A DNA stretch of 35,124 nucleotides from an uncultured Treponema sp. (GCA_947178095.1 CAMWWZ010000016.1:1-35124), one strand, 5' to 3'; shown: positions 8,558-16,569, numbered from the stretch's first letter. Made by a program: numbers and translations. The notes: generated from the sequence alone by a model not told the origin.

Positions 8558-8779
8558 ATGACAATCGTCGTAAGAAACGCCAGCCAGCCGTTGGCGCGCG
8601 CCCTCAAGGAAATGGCAAAGCTTGACGGCGCGTCGGTCAGCGTGGAAAAAGACACGGACACGTACCCCAAGCCGCTCGTCAAGTCGCTGCTGAAAGCCGA
8701 CAAGGAAATCGAGCGCGCGCGCAAGCGCGGAACGCTCAAGGCGTATGATTCCGTGGACGCGCTGTTCGCGGAGCTGTAG
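8558..8779 (+). CDS. Antitoxin of a YafQ/RelE-type toxin-antitoxin pair
   Basis: A 73-residue protein starting MTIVVRNASQPLARALKEMA, placed two bases before a recognisable YafQ-family toxin gene. It has the usual antitoxin layout: an N-terminal region that could bind DNA as a dimer, then a charged helical tail ending DSVDALFAEL, a common end of RelB/DinJ-like or Phd-like antitoxins. The family cannot be fixed by eye. The ATG at 8558 is preferred over an in-frame start at 8510, because GGGGAGAAAG is a good ribosome-binding site and 8510 lies inside the promoter. Autoregulation with the toxin is expected for such pairs. Its GC content and codon use are higher than the surrounding housekeeping genes. 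Confidence 0.75.
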   Translation: MTIVVRNASQPLARALKEMAKLDGASVSVEKDTDTYPKPLVKSLLKADKEIERARKRGTLKAYDSVDALFAEL

Positions 8780-8781
8780 CC

Positions 8782-9069
8782 ATGGCGCAAGACATCAAAT
8801 ACAAACTTGTCCCGTCCGCAAGCTTCAGGCGCGACATGAAATCGCTTTCGGAAGAAGAGCGGCAGGAAACGCGCGAAATAATCCAAAGGCTCGCGCGCGG
8901 CGAGGAGCTGGACGAAAAATACCGCGACCACCAGCTGCGGGGAAAACTCAAATCGTTCCGCGACTGCCACATACGCCCCGACCTGGTGCTCATATACCGA
9001 ATCAACGGCGACGCGCTGGAACTGTACCTGTACAGAATCGGAAGCCACAGCAAGCTGTATGGACGCTGA
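8782..9069 (+). CDS. YafQ-family mRNA interferase toxin
   Basis: A 95-residue RelE-superfamily toxin that would cleave mRNA on the ribosome. The catalytic set described for E. coli YafQ (H50, H63, D67 and a C-terminal His) is all present: H50 in DHQL, H63 in DCHIRPD, D67 in the same motif and H89 in GSHSKL. The block DCHIRPDLVLIYRI is the clearest family signature. It starts two bases after the antitoxin stop, so the two are translationally coupled. The toxin appears intact, so the antitoxin should be functional too. Confidence 0.9.
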   Translation: MAQDIKYKLVPSASFRRDMKSLSEEERQETREIIQRLARGEELDEKYRDHQLRGKLKSFRDCHIRPDLVLIYRINGDALELYLYRIGSHSKLYGR

Positions 9070-9083
9070 CCGCCGCCCTTGAC

Positions 9084-9112
9084 TTGACTTTCGCGGCAAT
9101 CCGCATTATCCT
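9084..9112 (+). promoter_or_regulatory. LRR-gene promoter, a copy of the toxin-antitoxin promoter
   Basis: TTGACT (9084-9089), 17 bases, TATCCT (9107-9112). Sequence from TTGACT through the spacer to TATCCT matches 8510-8538 except for two spacer bases, and the flanking GCCCTTGAC is also shared. The -10 ends nine bases before the ATG at 9122, with no ribosome-binding site between. Confidence 0.65.
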
Positions 9113-9121
9113 CATCATACT

Positions 9122-10585
9122 ATGAACACAAAACGAACAACCATTATAGCATGCCTCTGCGCGACTTGCCTACTTTTATCGGCACAGGCGTTCGCGCAGG
9201 ATTTCCCATCGTATCTCAAGATGGCCGGAACAAAGATAACAGGCTGCGACAAAACCGCGCTCCCAGCAAATCTCGTAATCCCCGACGGCGTGACAAAAAT
9301 AGGCGACTGGGCGTTCAGGGGATGCAAATCGCTTGCAAACGTGACGATTCCCAACAGCGTGACAGAAATAGGCACGTCAGCTTTCGAGGGCTGCGATTCG
9401 CTTACGAGCGTATCAATTCCCACAAGCGTCAAGAAAATTGATGCCAGCGCGTTCGGTGTCCGTTCCAACATAAAGGCAGTGCAGTATAAAGGAACGCTCG
9501 CCCAGTGGTGTCAAATGGACAATGACGGATTTCTTGTAGAAAATGCGAAGACCATTACGATGTCCGACGTGGCAGACCTCAAAGCGATGACTGCGCTCAC
9601 AATCCAAAAGGGTGTGACAAAAATCGCCCATGCCGCATTCTCGAACTGCGAAAAACTTATGAAAGTGAAGATTCCCAATACCGTAACAGAAATAGGCAAT
9701 GGAGCGTTCTTTAACTGCGACTCGCTTGCGAGTGTTACAATTCCCGCAAGCGTCAAGAACATCAGGGAAGGCGCGTTCGCTGGATGCGAAAGACTTGCTA
9801 GCGTTAAGATTTCCGACGGCGTGACGGAAATAGGCGAGCGAACGTTTTGCGAATGCAAATCGCTTGAGAGCATATCGCTCCCCGCAAGCGTGACTAAAAT
9901 TGACAGCAGAGCGTTCGATGATTGCGACAACATCAAGACAGTACAATACAAGGGAACGCTCGCCCAGTGGTGTCAAATGGACAACGACGGTGCCCTCGTC
10001 CAGAATGCGAAGACCATCATAATGTCCGACGTGGCAGACCTCAAGGCGATGACCGCGCTCGCAATTCCAAATGGCGTGACGCGCATCGGGAGCTATGTGT
10101 TCTTCGAATGCACGTCGCTTGCTACCGTATCAATTCCTGCCAGCATCAAGAGCATCGAGGAAGGTGCGTTCGCTGGATGCGAAGAACTCGTGAGCGTTAC
10201 GATTCATGGAGGCGTGACGAAAATCGGCTATGGAACGTTCGCGGGATGCACGTCGCTTGCGAACATGGATATTCCCGCAAGTGTGACGGAAATCGGCGAC
10301 TGGGCGTTCAGAGGTTGCATCTCGCTTGATAGCGTTACGATTCCTACAAGCGTGACTAAAATCGGCAACAGAACGTTCTATGACTGCACATCGCTTGCAA
10401 GCATGGAGATTCCCACTAGCGTGACGGAAATCGGCGAAGATGCGTTCGCGTACTGCTCCCAACTCGAGGAAGTGAAGTATCTCGGCACAAAAGCGCAGTG
10501 GCGCAACGTCACCAAAGGCAACGAGTGGTATAAAATCTTTGCAAGAAAAGTCGTCTGCACGGACAGCGAAGCGGATTTGGATTAA
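9122..10585 (+). CDS. BspA-like leucine-rich-repeat (TpLRR) exported protein
   Basis: A 487-residue exported protein with a signal peptide (basic start, hydrophobic core to about residue 25, cleavage probably at AFA|QDF). It then has tandem repeats of about 23 residues with the Treponema-type LRR pattern (VTIPNSVTEIGTSAFEGCDSL). Such proteins are commonly cell-surface adhesins of treponemes and Bacteroidetes. The protein holds a long internal duplication: the unit around YKGTLAQWCQMDNDG recurs 462 bp (154 codons) later with near-identical DNA. No membrane anchor or lipobox is visible. There is no Shine-Dalgarno. The gene shares its promoter sequence and higher GC with the adjacent toxin-antitoxin pair, suggesting joint acquisition or promoter duplication. 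Confidence 0.9.
   Translation: MNTKRTTIIACLCATCLLLSAQAFAQDFPSYLKMAGTKITGCDKTALPANLVIPDGVTKIGDWAFRGCKSLANVTIPNSVTEIGTSAFEGCDSLTSVSIPTSVKKIDASAFGVRSNIKAVQYKGTLAQWCQMDNDGFLVENAKTITMSDVADLKAMTALTIQKGVTKIAHAAFSNCEKLMKVKIPNTVTEIGNGAFFNCDSLASVTIPASVKNIREGAFAGCERLASVKISDGVTEIGERTFCECKSLESISLPASVTKIDSRAFDDCDNIKTVQYKGTLAQWCQMDNDGALVQNAKTIIMSDVADLKAMTALAIPNGVTRIGSYVFFECTSLATVSIPASIKSIEEGAFAGCEELVSVTIHGGVTKIGYGTFAGCTSLANMDIPASVTEIGDWAFRGCISLDSVTIPTSVTKIGNRTFYDCTSLASMEIPTSVTEIGEDAFAYCSQLEEVKYLGTKAQWRNVTKGNEWYKIFARKVVCTDSEADLD
9470..10082 (+). repeat. Internal 462-bp-offset duplication in the LRR gene
   Basis: The stretch from about 9470 to 9620 recurs at about 9932 to 10082 with few differences, including GTGGTGTCAAATGGAC at 9505 and 9967. 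This points to a recent intragenic duplication and possible recombination between the copies. Confidence 0.8.
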
Positions 10586-10677
10586 GTCTTGCAAGTCCTG
10601 TGCAAAACTAGAAAACATGTCTTTCCTTGCGATTTTACCGAATGCGGAATGGCTTCGCATTCACAATTCATTCTCTC

Positions 10678-10706
10678 TTGCAATTTTTTCAAAAATGTGC
10701 GATAAT
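10678..10706 (+). promoter_or_regulatory. tRNA-Leu promoter, TTGCAA-17-GATAAT
   Basis: The -35 is at 10678-10683 and the -10 at 10701-10706, placing the start point a few bases before the mature tRNA 5' end at 10715. Confidence 0.65.
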
Positions 10707-10714
10707 TATTCCAA

Positions 10715-10800
10715 GCCGAAATGGTGGAATTGGTAGACACAAGGGACTTAAAATCCCTCGGCAGTCAAATGCCGTGCCGGTTCAATCCCGGTTTTCGGCA
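10715..10800 (+). tRNA. tRNA-Leu (anticodon UAA)
   Basis: An 86-base cloverleaf. The acceptor stem GCCGAAA pairs with TTTCGGC, with discriminator A at 10800. The anticodon stem AGGGA/TCCCT holds loop CTTAAAA with anticodon TAA at 10749-10751. A long variable arm (CGGC/GCCG) and a T-arm with GGTTCAATCC follow, as expected for a class II leucine tRNA. CCA is not encoded. Confidence 0.97.
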
Positions 10801-10801
10801 G

Positions 10802-10825
10802 GGGCTGTCCAAATGGGCAGCCCAA
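10802..10825 (+). other. GGGCTG/CAGCCC hairpin after tRNA-Leu
   Basis: A GC-rich stem directly after the tRNA and before tatD. The following bases are AAATTTAATA, not a T-run, so it may be a processing boundary or a weak terminator that lets some transcripts run into the nuclease gene. Confidence 0.45.
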
Positions 10826-10835
10826 ATTTAATACA

Positions 10836-11765
10836 ATGTTTTCCGACACGCATTTTCATTTTAACATTTTGCGCGAAGACGAAAATTTTTCGCGGAATTC
10901 GATTCTCAAAAAAATGGCACAGAACGGATGCAAGTTCGCGCTTGATGTCGGCGTAAAGGCCGATGATTTTTTTCCGCGCATAAAATTGTTCGAGGAAGAA
11001 CTTTCGAAAATCGAAAATCCATTGCGAAAAAAAATCGAAGATTTCATTTTCTTTTCGGCGGGAATTTGGCCTGACCCAGACTCGATAAAAAATTGCGCTG
11101 AAAAAATTTCTTTGCTTGAAAAAACAATTTCTGAAATAAAATCAAATTCCGAAAAATCAGAATCTGCGGAAAATGTCAAAGGCGAATTTTCTCTCGGCAA
11201 AAAACTCGTCGCGCTTGGAGAATGCGGGCTAGACCATCATTGGAACGTTGCAGGGCCTGACGCGCGAAGCGAAGCGGACTTCGATCAAGATTTGCTTTTC
11301 GGCGAGCGCGAACTTTTCGAAGCGCAAATTTCCTTGGCAAAAAAATTCTCGCTTCCCGTAATCGTTCATTCGCGCGACGCGGCGGCGCAAACTTTGGAAT
11401 GCGTCAAAAGCTCAAATTTTCACAACGGCATAATTCACTGCTTTTCCTACGGCTTGGAAGAAGCGCGCGCGTTTTTGGATTTGGGCTGGCACATAAGTTT
11501 TTCGGGAAGCGTGACGTACACAAAAAAATCCAAGTTCGAGCAAATGCGCGAATTGATTCGATTCGTTCCCGAAGAAAGGCTTCTCGTGGAAACCGACGCG
11601 CCATATCTCGCGCCCGTGCCGATGCGCGGCAAAGCCAACAACCCGACTTTCATCGAACACACCTACAAATACATCGCCGACATTCGCGGAATCGAAGTGG
11701 AGCGGCTTTGCGAATTGGTCGAGAAAAATGTTTTTCGATTGACGGGAATAAGAACCAATTTGTAA
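10836..11765 (+). CDS. TatD-family metal-dependent deoxyribonuclease
   Basis: A cytosolic TIM-barrel hydrolase of the TatD DNase family, 309 residues (the usual length is about 260). Metal ligands are visible in order: H6 and H8 in DTHFHF, Glu in GECGLDHHW, His in VIVHSRD, His in GIIHCFSY and Asp in ETDAPYLAP. The extra length is an insertion after about residue 60, rich in Lys, Ser and Glu. The family acts in DNA repair and 3'-5' trimming. No Shine-Dalgarno precedes the ATG, and no promoter stands out after the tRNA, so co-transcription with the tRNA is possible. A strong hairpin follows the stop. Confidence 0.92.
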   Translation: MFSDTHFHFNILREDENFSRNSILKKMAQNGCKFALDVGVKADDFFPRIKLFEEELSKIENPLRKKIEDFIFFSAGIWPDPDSIKNCAEKISLLEKTISEIKSNSEKSESAENVKGEFSLGKKLVALGECGLDHHWNVAGPDARSEADFDQDLLFGERELFEAQISLAKKFSLPVIVHSRDAAAQTLECVKSSNFHNGIIHCFSYGLEEARAFLDLGWHISFSGSVTYTKKSKFEQMRELIRFVPEERLLVETDAPYLAPVPMRGKANNPTFIEHTYKYIADIRGIEVERLCELVEKNVFRLTGIRTNL

Positions 11766-11782
11766 TTTCTCAAAATCGCGCA

Positions 11783-11818
11783 CAAAAAAAGCGGCTCTGC
11801 AATGCAAAAGCCGCTTTG
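11783..11818. terminator. Terminator after the TatD gene
   Basis: Stem AAAGCGGCT / AGCCGCTTT with a 12-base loop and A/T-rich flanks. It can serve the TatD gene on the plus strand and the convergent small exported protein on the minus strand. Confidence 0.8.
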
Positions 11819-11840
11819 TAAAAAACACGCGAGGATTATT

Positions 11841-12209
11841 CTATTCTTTTTTGAATGTGCCCCATGTGCCCAAAGTCACCACAAGGGTGAGCCCTTGTTT
11901 GGTGACAGTTCCACTTTGTGTTTTTGAGCCGCACGTTACGCTAACTTTTCCGCCGCTTTTCAAATCACCAGTCCATTTTCCATCGAGACCTTTCGCACTT
12001 CCATCCCAGCAATTGCAAGTGCCATCACTATTGAAATCGATGGCTTCCCATTCGCCTTTTGACCAGTCCGGCCTTGAATTTCTCCATCTGCTGGAAATGG
12101 CATCGCTTATCGCCTTATTCACCAAGCCGCCAAGAGGCAAAGCATGAACAGACATACAGAGAAGTCCTACCAAAGCGAAGAAAATCGTAATCTTTGAAAA
12201 CTTTTTCAT
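11841..12209 (-). CDS. Small exported protein of unknown function
   Basis: A 122-residue protein with a clear signal peptide (MKKFSKITIFFALVGLLCMSV, cleavage probably after VHA). The mature part is Gly-, Thr- and Trp-rich, with two Cys in TCNCW and one in VTCGSK, and its last 60 residues look like beta strands. I recognise no family; a small periplasmic beta-sandwich or lipocalin-like fold is possible. AGGAGG lies six bases before the ATG, so the start is firm. It converges on the TatD gene and diverges from the lipoprotein gene at 12402. Confidence 0.75.
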   Translation of the reverse strand: MKKFSKITIFFALVGLLCMSVHALPLGGLVNKAISDAISSRWRNSRPDWSKGEWEAIDFNSDGTCNCWDGSAKGLDGKWTGDLKSGGKVSVTCGSKTQSGTVTKQGLTLVVTLGTWGTFKKE

Positions 12210-12365
12210 AAAAACCCTCCTAGTGAGTTATATGGATATTATTTTTAAGTCTACCACAGAAGTTTTTGCAGAATTTTATGATGGCATAATTCGTACCGGA
12301 AATGTCATAAAAAATCAACATTCCCAACGATTGCGTCATGCAAATCGATTTTTTCCTCCTAACAA

Positions 12366-12394
12366 TTGCAATAATTCTGCCGAAATTATAAAAT
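12366..12394 (+). promoter_or_regulatory. Lipoprotein promoter, TTGCAA-17-TAAAAT
   Basis: The -35 is at 12366-12371 and the -10 at 12389-12394. The -10 overlaps the first possible ATG (12393), which rules that start out for this promoter, and ends seven bases before the ATG at 12402. Confidence 0.65.
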
Positions 12395-12401
12395 GAAAGC
12401 G

Positions 12402-13595
12402 ATGAAAATTTCTCTCAAAGCAAAATGCATTTTCTCAAAGATTTTTTGCGCGGCGTTTTTTTTAATTTCGATTTCGTGCGCTCAAAAAAATTTGCCCGAA
12501 CAAATTCCTGTTGCCGTCGATGAAGTCGTGACTTTGGAAAAAAAGAATTCGACCTTCGAATGGTTTTGCCTCACGCGCAACGGCTTTGAAAAAATCGAGC
12601 GTCCGCAAAAAACTCCCGCCATAATAAAAAAGCCTTGGACCGAGGCTTTGAGAATTTCCTACATGGCGCAGGCGGCGGAAAATTCTCCGCTCGACGTGGA
12701 CGCGAATTCCGCGCCAAAAGTTTTCACGCTTGTCAATCATCTCGGCGTGATTGCGCTCGGCGCGAACGAAATCAAAGTTTACAAGGACGACACAATTTTC
12801 GCAAATCGCTCCGCAGAAAAAATTGTTTTTATGAACGGCACTCCGGTCGTTTCGGTTTACAAGAATTCTTTTTTCAACGAAAAAATTTCCGCAAGCGAAA
12901 TGTTCCGTCCTTTCCTCGTGCAGTTCGCGCCGGATTCCGGCGTGTTCTTTCCGATTCTGACTTACGAAAATCTCGCGCTCGACGAAAAAACGCAAGTGAA
13001 CGATTTTTGTTGGAACGGCGCACAATGGTTTTGCTCGATAAAATCCAGCGACGAAAACGAAACGAAATTCGAATATTTAAAATTCCGCCCCGAAACTACA
13101 TTGCTTTCGATTTCGCCCGAACGAAATTTTATTTCAATAGAAGAATCCAACGAAGACGAATTTCGCGCGCAACGCCGCCCGCAGAAATTTTCCGACGCTC
13201 CCGAGCGCGTAAAAAATTTACTCAACAACTTGCCGGCCAATTTCAATTTCTACGCCGAATGCAAAATCGCTTCGGGCCCCACTCCGCACGAATATCTGCG
13301 CGGCAAAGTTTCAAGCGGCGCGATGCGAAAAGCCACCGTGCAAATCAGCGACACTTGGATCGCCGCGCTTTTCGAAGACGGCACGACATTTTTGAACGGC
13401 GCGCTTTACGGCCAAAAAATTCTGAACGGCGGAAAGCCAATCGCGCTGCGCTTGCCGAAACTTCCAAGCGGCTACGTTTATTCCGATTTTGGAATTTCGG
13501 GCACGCAACTTTTTGCCGCGTGGGAAGAAAGCGAATTCTACAAGACAGGCCGCGCGGGTTTTATAAAAGTTGATTTGGGGAAAATTCTTTATTAA
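12402..13595 (+). CDS. Predicted lipoprotein of unknown function
   Basis: A 397-residue protein with a lipoprotein signal peptide (basic MKISLKAK, hydrophobic core, lipobox ISISC). The mature part shows no domain I recognise; alternating hydrophobic residues and phrases such as FTLVNHLGVIALGANEIKVY suggest repeated beta strands, perhaps a propeller-like fold. The upstream ATG at 12393 is set aside because it lies within the -10 hexamer. ATG 12402 sits seven bases after the -10, with no Shine-Dalgarno. It diverges from the small exported protein and is followed by the rpsL promoter. Confidence 0.75.
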   Translation: MKISLKAKCIFSKIFCAAFFLISISCAQKNLPEQIPVAVDEVVTLEKKNSTFEWFCLTRNGFEKIERPQKTPAIIKKPWTEALRISYMAQAAENSPLDVDANSAPKVFTLVNHLGVIALGANEIKVYKDDTIFANRSAEKIVFMNGTPVVSVYKNSFFNEKISASEMFRPFLVQFAPDSGVFFPILTYENLALDEKTQVNDFCWNGAQWFCSIKSSDENETKFEYLKFRPETTLLSISPERNFISIEESNEDEFRAQRRPQKFSDAPERVKNLLNNLPANFNFYAECKIASGPTPHEYLRGKVSSGAMRKATVQISDTWIAALFEDGTTFLNGALYGQKILNGGKPIALRLPKLPSGYVYSDFGISGTQLFAAWEESEFYKTGRAGFIKVDLGKILY

Positions 13596-13792
13596 AAGAA
13601 AGTAGACGAAAGCAAAACATCCGCGCGGAAATCGTGCGCGAGTATTTGCTATGCGGAACAAAAAATTTCGCTTCCGCAAAGGGCTTCAAAAAATAAAATA
13701 TTTTTTCGCTTTTCTAGTGAATTCTATTGACTAAAACGCGAAAAATTCGTTAAACTATAGTGCACGATTTGTAAAATGCAAATTGCGCTGGG
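13596..13792. other. Intergenic region before rpsL
   Basis: Short GC-rich inverted segments (CCGCGCGG around 13621, GCGGAA...TTCCGC at 13654-13678) followed by AAGGGCTTCAAAAA. The words GGAACAAAAAATTT and AAGGGCTTCAAAAA also occur at the two ends of the repeat at 28094-28222, so this may be a decayed copy. The rpsL promoter follows. Confidence 0.4.
13727..13756 (+). promoter_or_regulatory. rpsL-rpsG promoter, TTGACT-18-TAAACT
   Basis: The -35 is at 13727-13732 and the -10 at 13751-13756. It leaves a leader of about 80 bases before rpsL, room for the autogenous control common in this operon, though I see no defined S7 site. Confidence 0.6.
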
Positions 13793-13840
13793 TTGAAATT
13801 CGCCGAGGTGCTGCTCGGTAAAAATAGGAGTTTTGAAAGA

Positions 13841-14215
13841 ATGCCTACAATAAACCAATTGATTAGACAGAGGCGTAAATCGGTTACGAAAAAGACCAAA
13901 TCCCCCGCACTTGAGTCTTGCCCGCAAAAACGTGGCGTTTGTACGCGCGTTATGACCGTTACGCCTAAAAAGCCGAACTCGGCGATGCGAAAAGTTGCCC
14001 GTGTTCGCTTGAGCAATGGAATCGAAGTTACCGCATATATTCCGGGAATCGGACATAACTTGCAGGAACACTCGGTGGTTTTAGTTCGCGGAGGTCGTGT
14101 CAAAGACCTTCCTGGTGTGCGCTATCACATCATCCGCGGAACGAAAGATGCGCTCGGCGTAGAAGACCGAAAGCGCGGTCGTTCAAAATACGGCGCGAAA
14201 AAGCCAAAGGCATAA
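13841..14215 (+). CDS. rpsL: 30S ribosomal protein uS12
   Basis: A 124-residue decoding-centre protein, [13 protein letters not shown] at the start and the conserved [17 protein letters not shown] and [16 protein letters not shown] segments. The Lys in TPKKPNS is the position where streptomycin-resistance changes occur in other bacteria; here it is the sensitive-type residue. The ATG at 13841 fits the family start and has AGGAG ten bases upstream; an in-frame ATG at 13793 would add 16 non-conserved residues. rpsG follows after 12 bases. Neither rpoC upstream nor fusA downstream is present, so this pair is separated from its common neighbours. Confidence 0.97.
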   Translation: MPTINQLIRQRRKSVTKKTKSPALESCPQKRGVCTRVMTVTPKKPNSAMRKVARVRLSNGIEVTAYIPGIGHNLQEHSVVLVRGGRVKDLPGVRYHIIRGTKDALGVEDRKRGRSKYGAKKPKA

Positions 14216-14227
14216 TGGAGGATTAAG

Positions 14228-14698
14228 ATGGGAAGACACAAGAAATCAGTCAACCGCCCGATTGTGCCGGACGCGAAATACAACAGCAAGACGGTTTCGA
14301 AATTCGTGACGCGAATGATGCTTGACGGCAAAAAAAGCATTTGCACGACAATCATCTACGACGCGATGGATCGTCTCAAGAAAAAGACGGACAAAGATCC
14401 GCTCGAAGTTTTCTTGAAGGCCTTGGACAACGTGAAGCCGCAGGTGGAAGTAAAATCCCGCCGCGTCGGTGGCGCGACATACCAAGTTCCGGTGGAAATC
14501 CGCGATTCTCGCAAAGAAGCGTTGGCGATGCGCTGGATTATCGATGCCGCCCGCAAGCGCAACGGACACGGAATGGCCGACACGCTCAGCGCGGAATTGA
14601 TGGACGCATACAACAATACCGGCACTGCATACAAGAAAAAAGAAGACACCCACAAGATGGCCGAGGCGAACAAAGCCTTCGCGCACTATCGTTGGTAG
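14228..14698 (+). CDS. rpsG: 30S ribosomal protein uS7
   Basis: A 156-residue primary 16S-rRNA-binding protein that nucleates the head of the small subunit. Family segments include [36 protein letters not shown] and [17 protein letters not shown], with the AFAHYRW C-terminus. GGAGGA precedes the ATG. It is second in a two-gene operon with rpsL and ends at a strong terminator. Length is typical. Confidence 0.97.
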   Translation: MGRHKKSVNRPIVPDAKYNSKTVSKFVTRMMLDGKKSICTTIIYDAMDRLKKKTDKDPLEVFLKALDNVKPQVEVKSRRVGGATYQVPVEIRDSRKEALAMRWIIDAARKRNGHGMADTLSAELMDAYNNTGTAYKKKEDTHKMAEANKAFAHYRW

Positions 14699-14712
14699 TT
14701 TTCAATTCACAC

Positions 14713-14740
14713 AAAAAAACCGCCGAAAGGCGGTTTTTTT
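14713..14740 (+). terminator. rpsL-rpsG operon terminator
   Basis: AAAAAAACCGCC, GAAA tetraloop, GGCGGTTTTTTT: a textbook intrinsic terminator 15 bases after the rpsG stop. Confidence 0.95.
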
Positions 14741-14913
14741 ATTTTATGAACCGCGCAGCAATTCGTGTAATAAGTGCGCAAATCGTGCGAACTACACTTC
14801 CCCAACATAGAGCGGCAAGCGCACATTGTTTTTCGATTCCAACAAAAATCATGAATTATTGAATTTTTTTTTGAAAAAAATGGGGAGGGATTATATTTTT
14901 TCATGGAGAAAAT

Positions 14914-15888
14914 GTGTCCAATTGTTATCTTTGTGGTGTTGAACTAAACGGCAAAAATGAATCTGAAGAGCATATATTTTTGAATGCGCTTGGCGGACGC
15001 TACAAATCGAAAAAGTTGCTCTGTAAAAATTGCAACAATAGCATAGGAAGCGATTGCGATGCAGCGTTAGCCAATCAATATCATTTTTTAACAAATATGC
15101 TTGAATTGGATTTAGAGCGGGGCAAGCCTAGGGCAGTAACAATGAAAGCGGACGACGGTCTTGAATACAAGATAAAAAGTGGAAAAACACCTGAACTTTC
15201 CCATCCAATCGTAGAAACTGAAAAAACTGACAGCGGAAATAAAATATCAATAATTGCAAGAAACAAAGATGAGTTAAAAAAAATACTAGAAAATTTGAAA
15301 GAGAAAAAATTTGAAATTGATATAGAAAAATCGCTTGATAACGCAGTCTGTAAAAAAGAGCAAATTCCGCAATTGCGCAAGCGATTGACTTTCGGCGGAA
15401 TTGAATCATTTCCTGCAATACTGAAAATGGCTGTAAGCCAATACATCGATAAATTTGATGATATTGAAAACGTAAAATCAGCGATAGAAGATATCAAAAA
15501 TCCAATCAAAGATCTAAAGACTTTCAAAAAAGTCGAGCTATGCATATTGGAAAACGAAATTTTTAATGTAGAAGATGATGAAGTTTTGCATTCTATTTTT
15601 TTATGCGCCAATAAAAAGAAGCACAAACTTTACGCAATTATACAACTTTTTAGCACTCAGCAATATATCGTAAAACTTTCTGATTCCTACGACGGTCGCG
15701 ATTTTGCAGATTTAACTGTTTATGACGTTATGAAAAAGAAAATGATAGATAAAAAAAATTTATGGACACCTGATTTTGATTTTATATTTACTTATGAATA
15801 TCCAAAATCTTCTCCAAAATTTGAAATAATGCAAAATCGCTTTTCACGTGTAATGCAGATTGCGATGAAAAAACGCAGTCAGAATTGA
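14914..15888 (+). CDS. HNH endonuclease-like protein (HNH_5 type)
   Basis: A 324-residue protein. The N-terminus (MSNCYLCGVELNGKNESEEHIFLNALGG, then LLCKNCNNSIGSDCD) has paired CxxC zinc ligands around an E-E-H-I-F core, the form of small HNH nucleases often seen in restriction or phage-defence genes. The remaining 270 residues are Lys/Glu/Asp-rich and not recognised; they may be the target-binding part. The start is GTG at 14914, with GGAG at about 14905 as ribosome-binding site and TATATT upstream as a possible -10. It is clearly more AT-rich than the ribosomal genes before it, which suggests transfer. The nuclease role is inferred from the motif. Confidence 0.75.
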   Translation: MSNCYLCGVELNGKNESEEHIFLNALGGRYKSKKLLCKNCNNSIGSDCDAALANQYHFLTNMLELDLERGKPRAVTMKADDGLEYKIKSGKTPELSHPIVETEKTDSGNKISIIARNKDELKKILENLKEKKFEIDIEKSLDNAVCKKEQIPQLRKRLTFGGIESFPAILKMAVSQYIDKFDDIENVKSAIEDIKNPIKDLKTFKKVELCILENEIFNVEDDEVLHSIFLCANKKKHKLYAIIQLFSTQQYIVKLSDSYDGRDFADLTVYDVMKKKMIDKKNLWTPDFDFIFTYEYPKSSPKFEIMQNRFSRVMQIAMKKRSQN

Positions 15889-15914
15889 TTGTGCAAGAAT
15901 GTGTTTTTTTTAAA

Positions 15915-16042
15915 GCCCTCTTACAATGTTTGACTTCGCGAGTTTTATTTACTCGCAACGCGATTGAATAAAACTCGGTAAGCAAGCCGCAAGGCTTGCG
16001 ACTAGATGCTAGCCCCAGCGGGAGTGAAAATTTTCGTTCCTC
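15915..16042 (+). repeat. Dispersed repeat family A, copy 1
   Basis: About 128 bases built from GCGAGTTTT, a variable middle, AAAACTCGGTAAGCAAG, CGCAAGGCTTGCGA, AGATGCTAGCCCCAGCGGG and GTTCCTC. It matches the reverse complement of 28094-28222 block by block. The arms can fold as a long hairpin with a second small one. Confidence 0.85.
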
Positions 16043-16081
16043 AATGCAATAAAAAACGACAGTGGCGAATCAATTTTTTCA

Positions 16082-16109
16082 TTGAAATTTTCTAAAAGAA
16101 TGCTATAAT
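16082..16109 (+). promoter_or_regulatory. Bacteriohemerythrin promoter, TTGAAA-16-TATAAT
   Basis: The -35 is at 16082-16087 and a perfect -10 at 16104-16109, six bases before the ATG. No ribosome-binding site fits between. Confidence 0.75.
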
Positions 16110-16115
16110 TTAAAT

Positions 16116-16568
16116 ATGAGATTGAAGACAATAGAATTGTCGGAAGATGCGAACCTGATTGTTTGGAAGCCGAGTTTTGCGATTGGAATTCCGATTATTG
16201 ACGAAGAGCACAATCGGCTTGTGGAGCTGTGCAACGAGCTTTACAAAGCCATCATGTCAAGCAAAAATTCGAAGCGCAAAGATGCCGTCCGCGTCGCGCT
16301 CAAAGAATGCGCGGATTATGTTTTGACGCATTTTTCCAACGAAGAAAAATTGATGCAAATTTGCGGCTACGAGGATTTTGAAAATCACAAAAGGACGCAC
16401 GCGGAATTCGTAAAAAAAGTTTTGGAGAAAAGCCACAATTTCGAAAACGAAACTTTTTCCTCCTCGCTTGAATTCGCGAAATTTTTGTACGACTGGATTC
16501 TTTCGCACATCGCGTACAAAGACACGCTTTACGTCGCCGATTTGAAGGCATACTTGGACAAAAAATAA
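16116..16568 (+). CDS. Bacteriohemerythrin
   Basis: A 150-residue non-haem di-iron O2-binding protein. All canonical iron ligands are present: H32 (DEEHNRL), H72 and E76 (HFSNE), H91 and H95 (HKRTH), H131 and D136 (HIAYKD). In anaerobes such proteins bind or deliver O2, or serve as O2 sensors; here it stands alone, without a chemoreceptor domain. The ATG lies six bases after the -10, predicting a leaderless mRNA. The next gene begins one base after the stop, so the two are coupled. Length and ligands are normal. Confidence 0.94.
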   Translation: MRLKTIELSEDANLIVWKPSFAIGIPIIDEEHNRLVELCNELYKAIMSSKNSKRKDAVRVALKECADYVLTHFSNEEKLMQICGYEDFENHKRTHAEFVKKVLEKSHNFENETFSSSLEFAKFLYDWILSHIAYKDTLYVADLKAYLDKK

Positions 16569-16569
16569 A

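Noticed and set aside
9122..10585. Regular repeats that might be a CRISPR array
   Set aside because: The periodicity is that of coding LRR units of about 23 codons, with one open frame, a signal peptide and no conserved repeat-spacer structure.
10802..10825. Hairpin after tRNA-Leu as a riboswitch or selenocysteine element
   Set aside because: It is a simple stem with no conserved core, and no in-frame UGA codon is involved.
12635..13573. A 312-codon open frame overlapping the lipoprotein gene
   Set aside because: It is very Arg-rich and in the same strand but another frame; the lipoprotein frame has a signal peptide and promoter.
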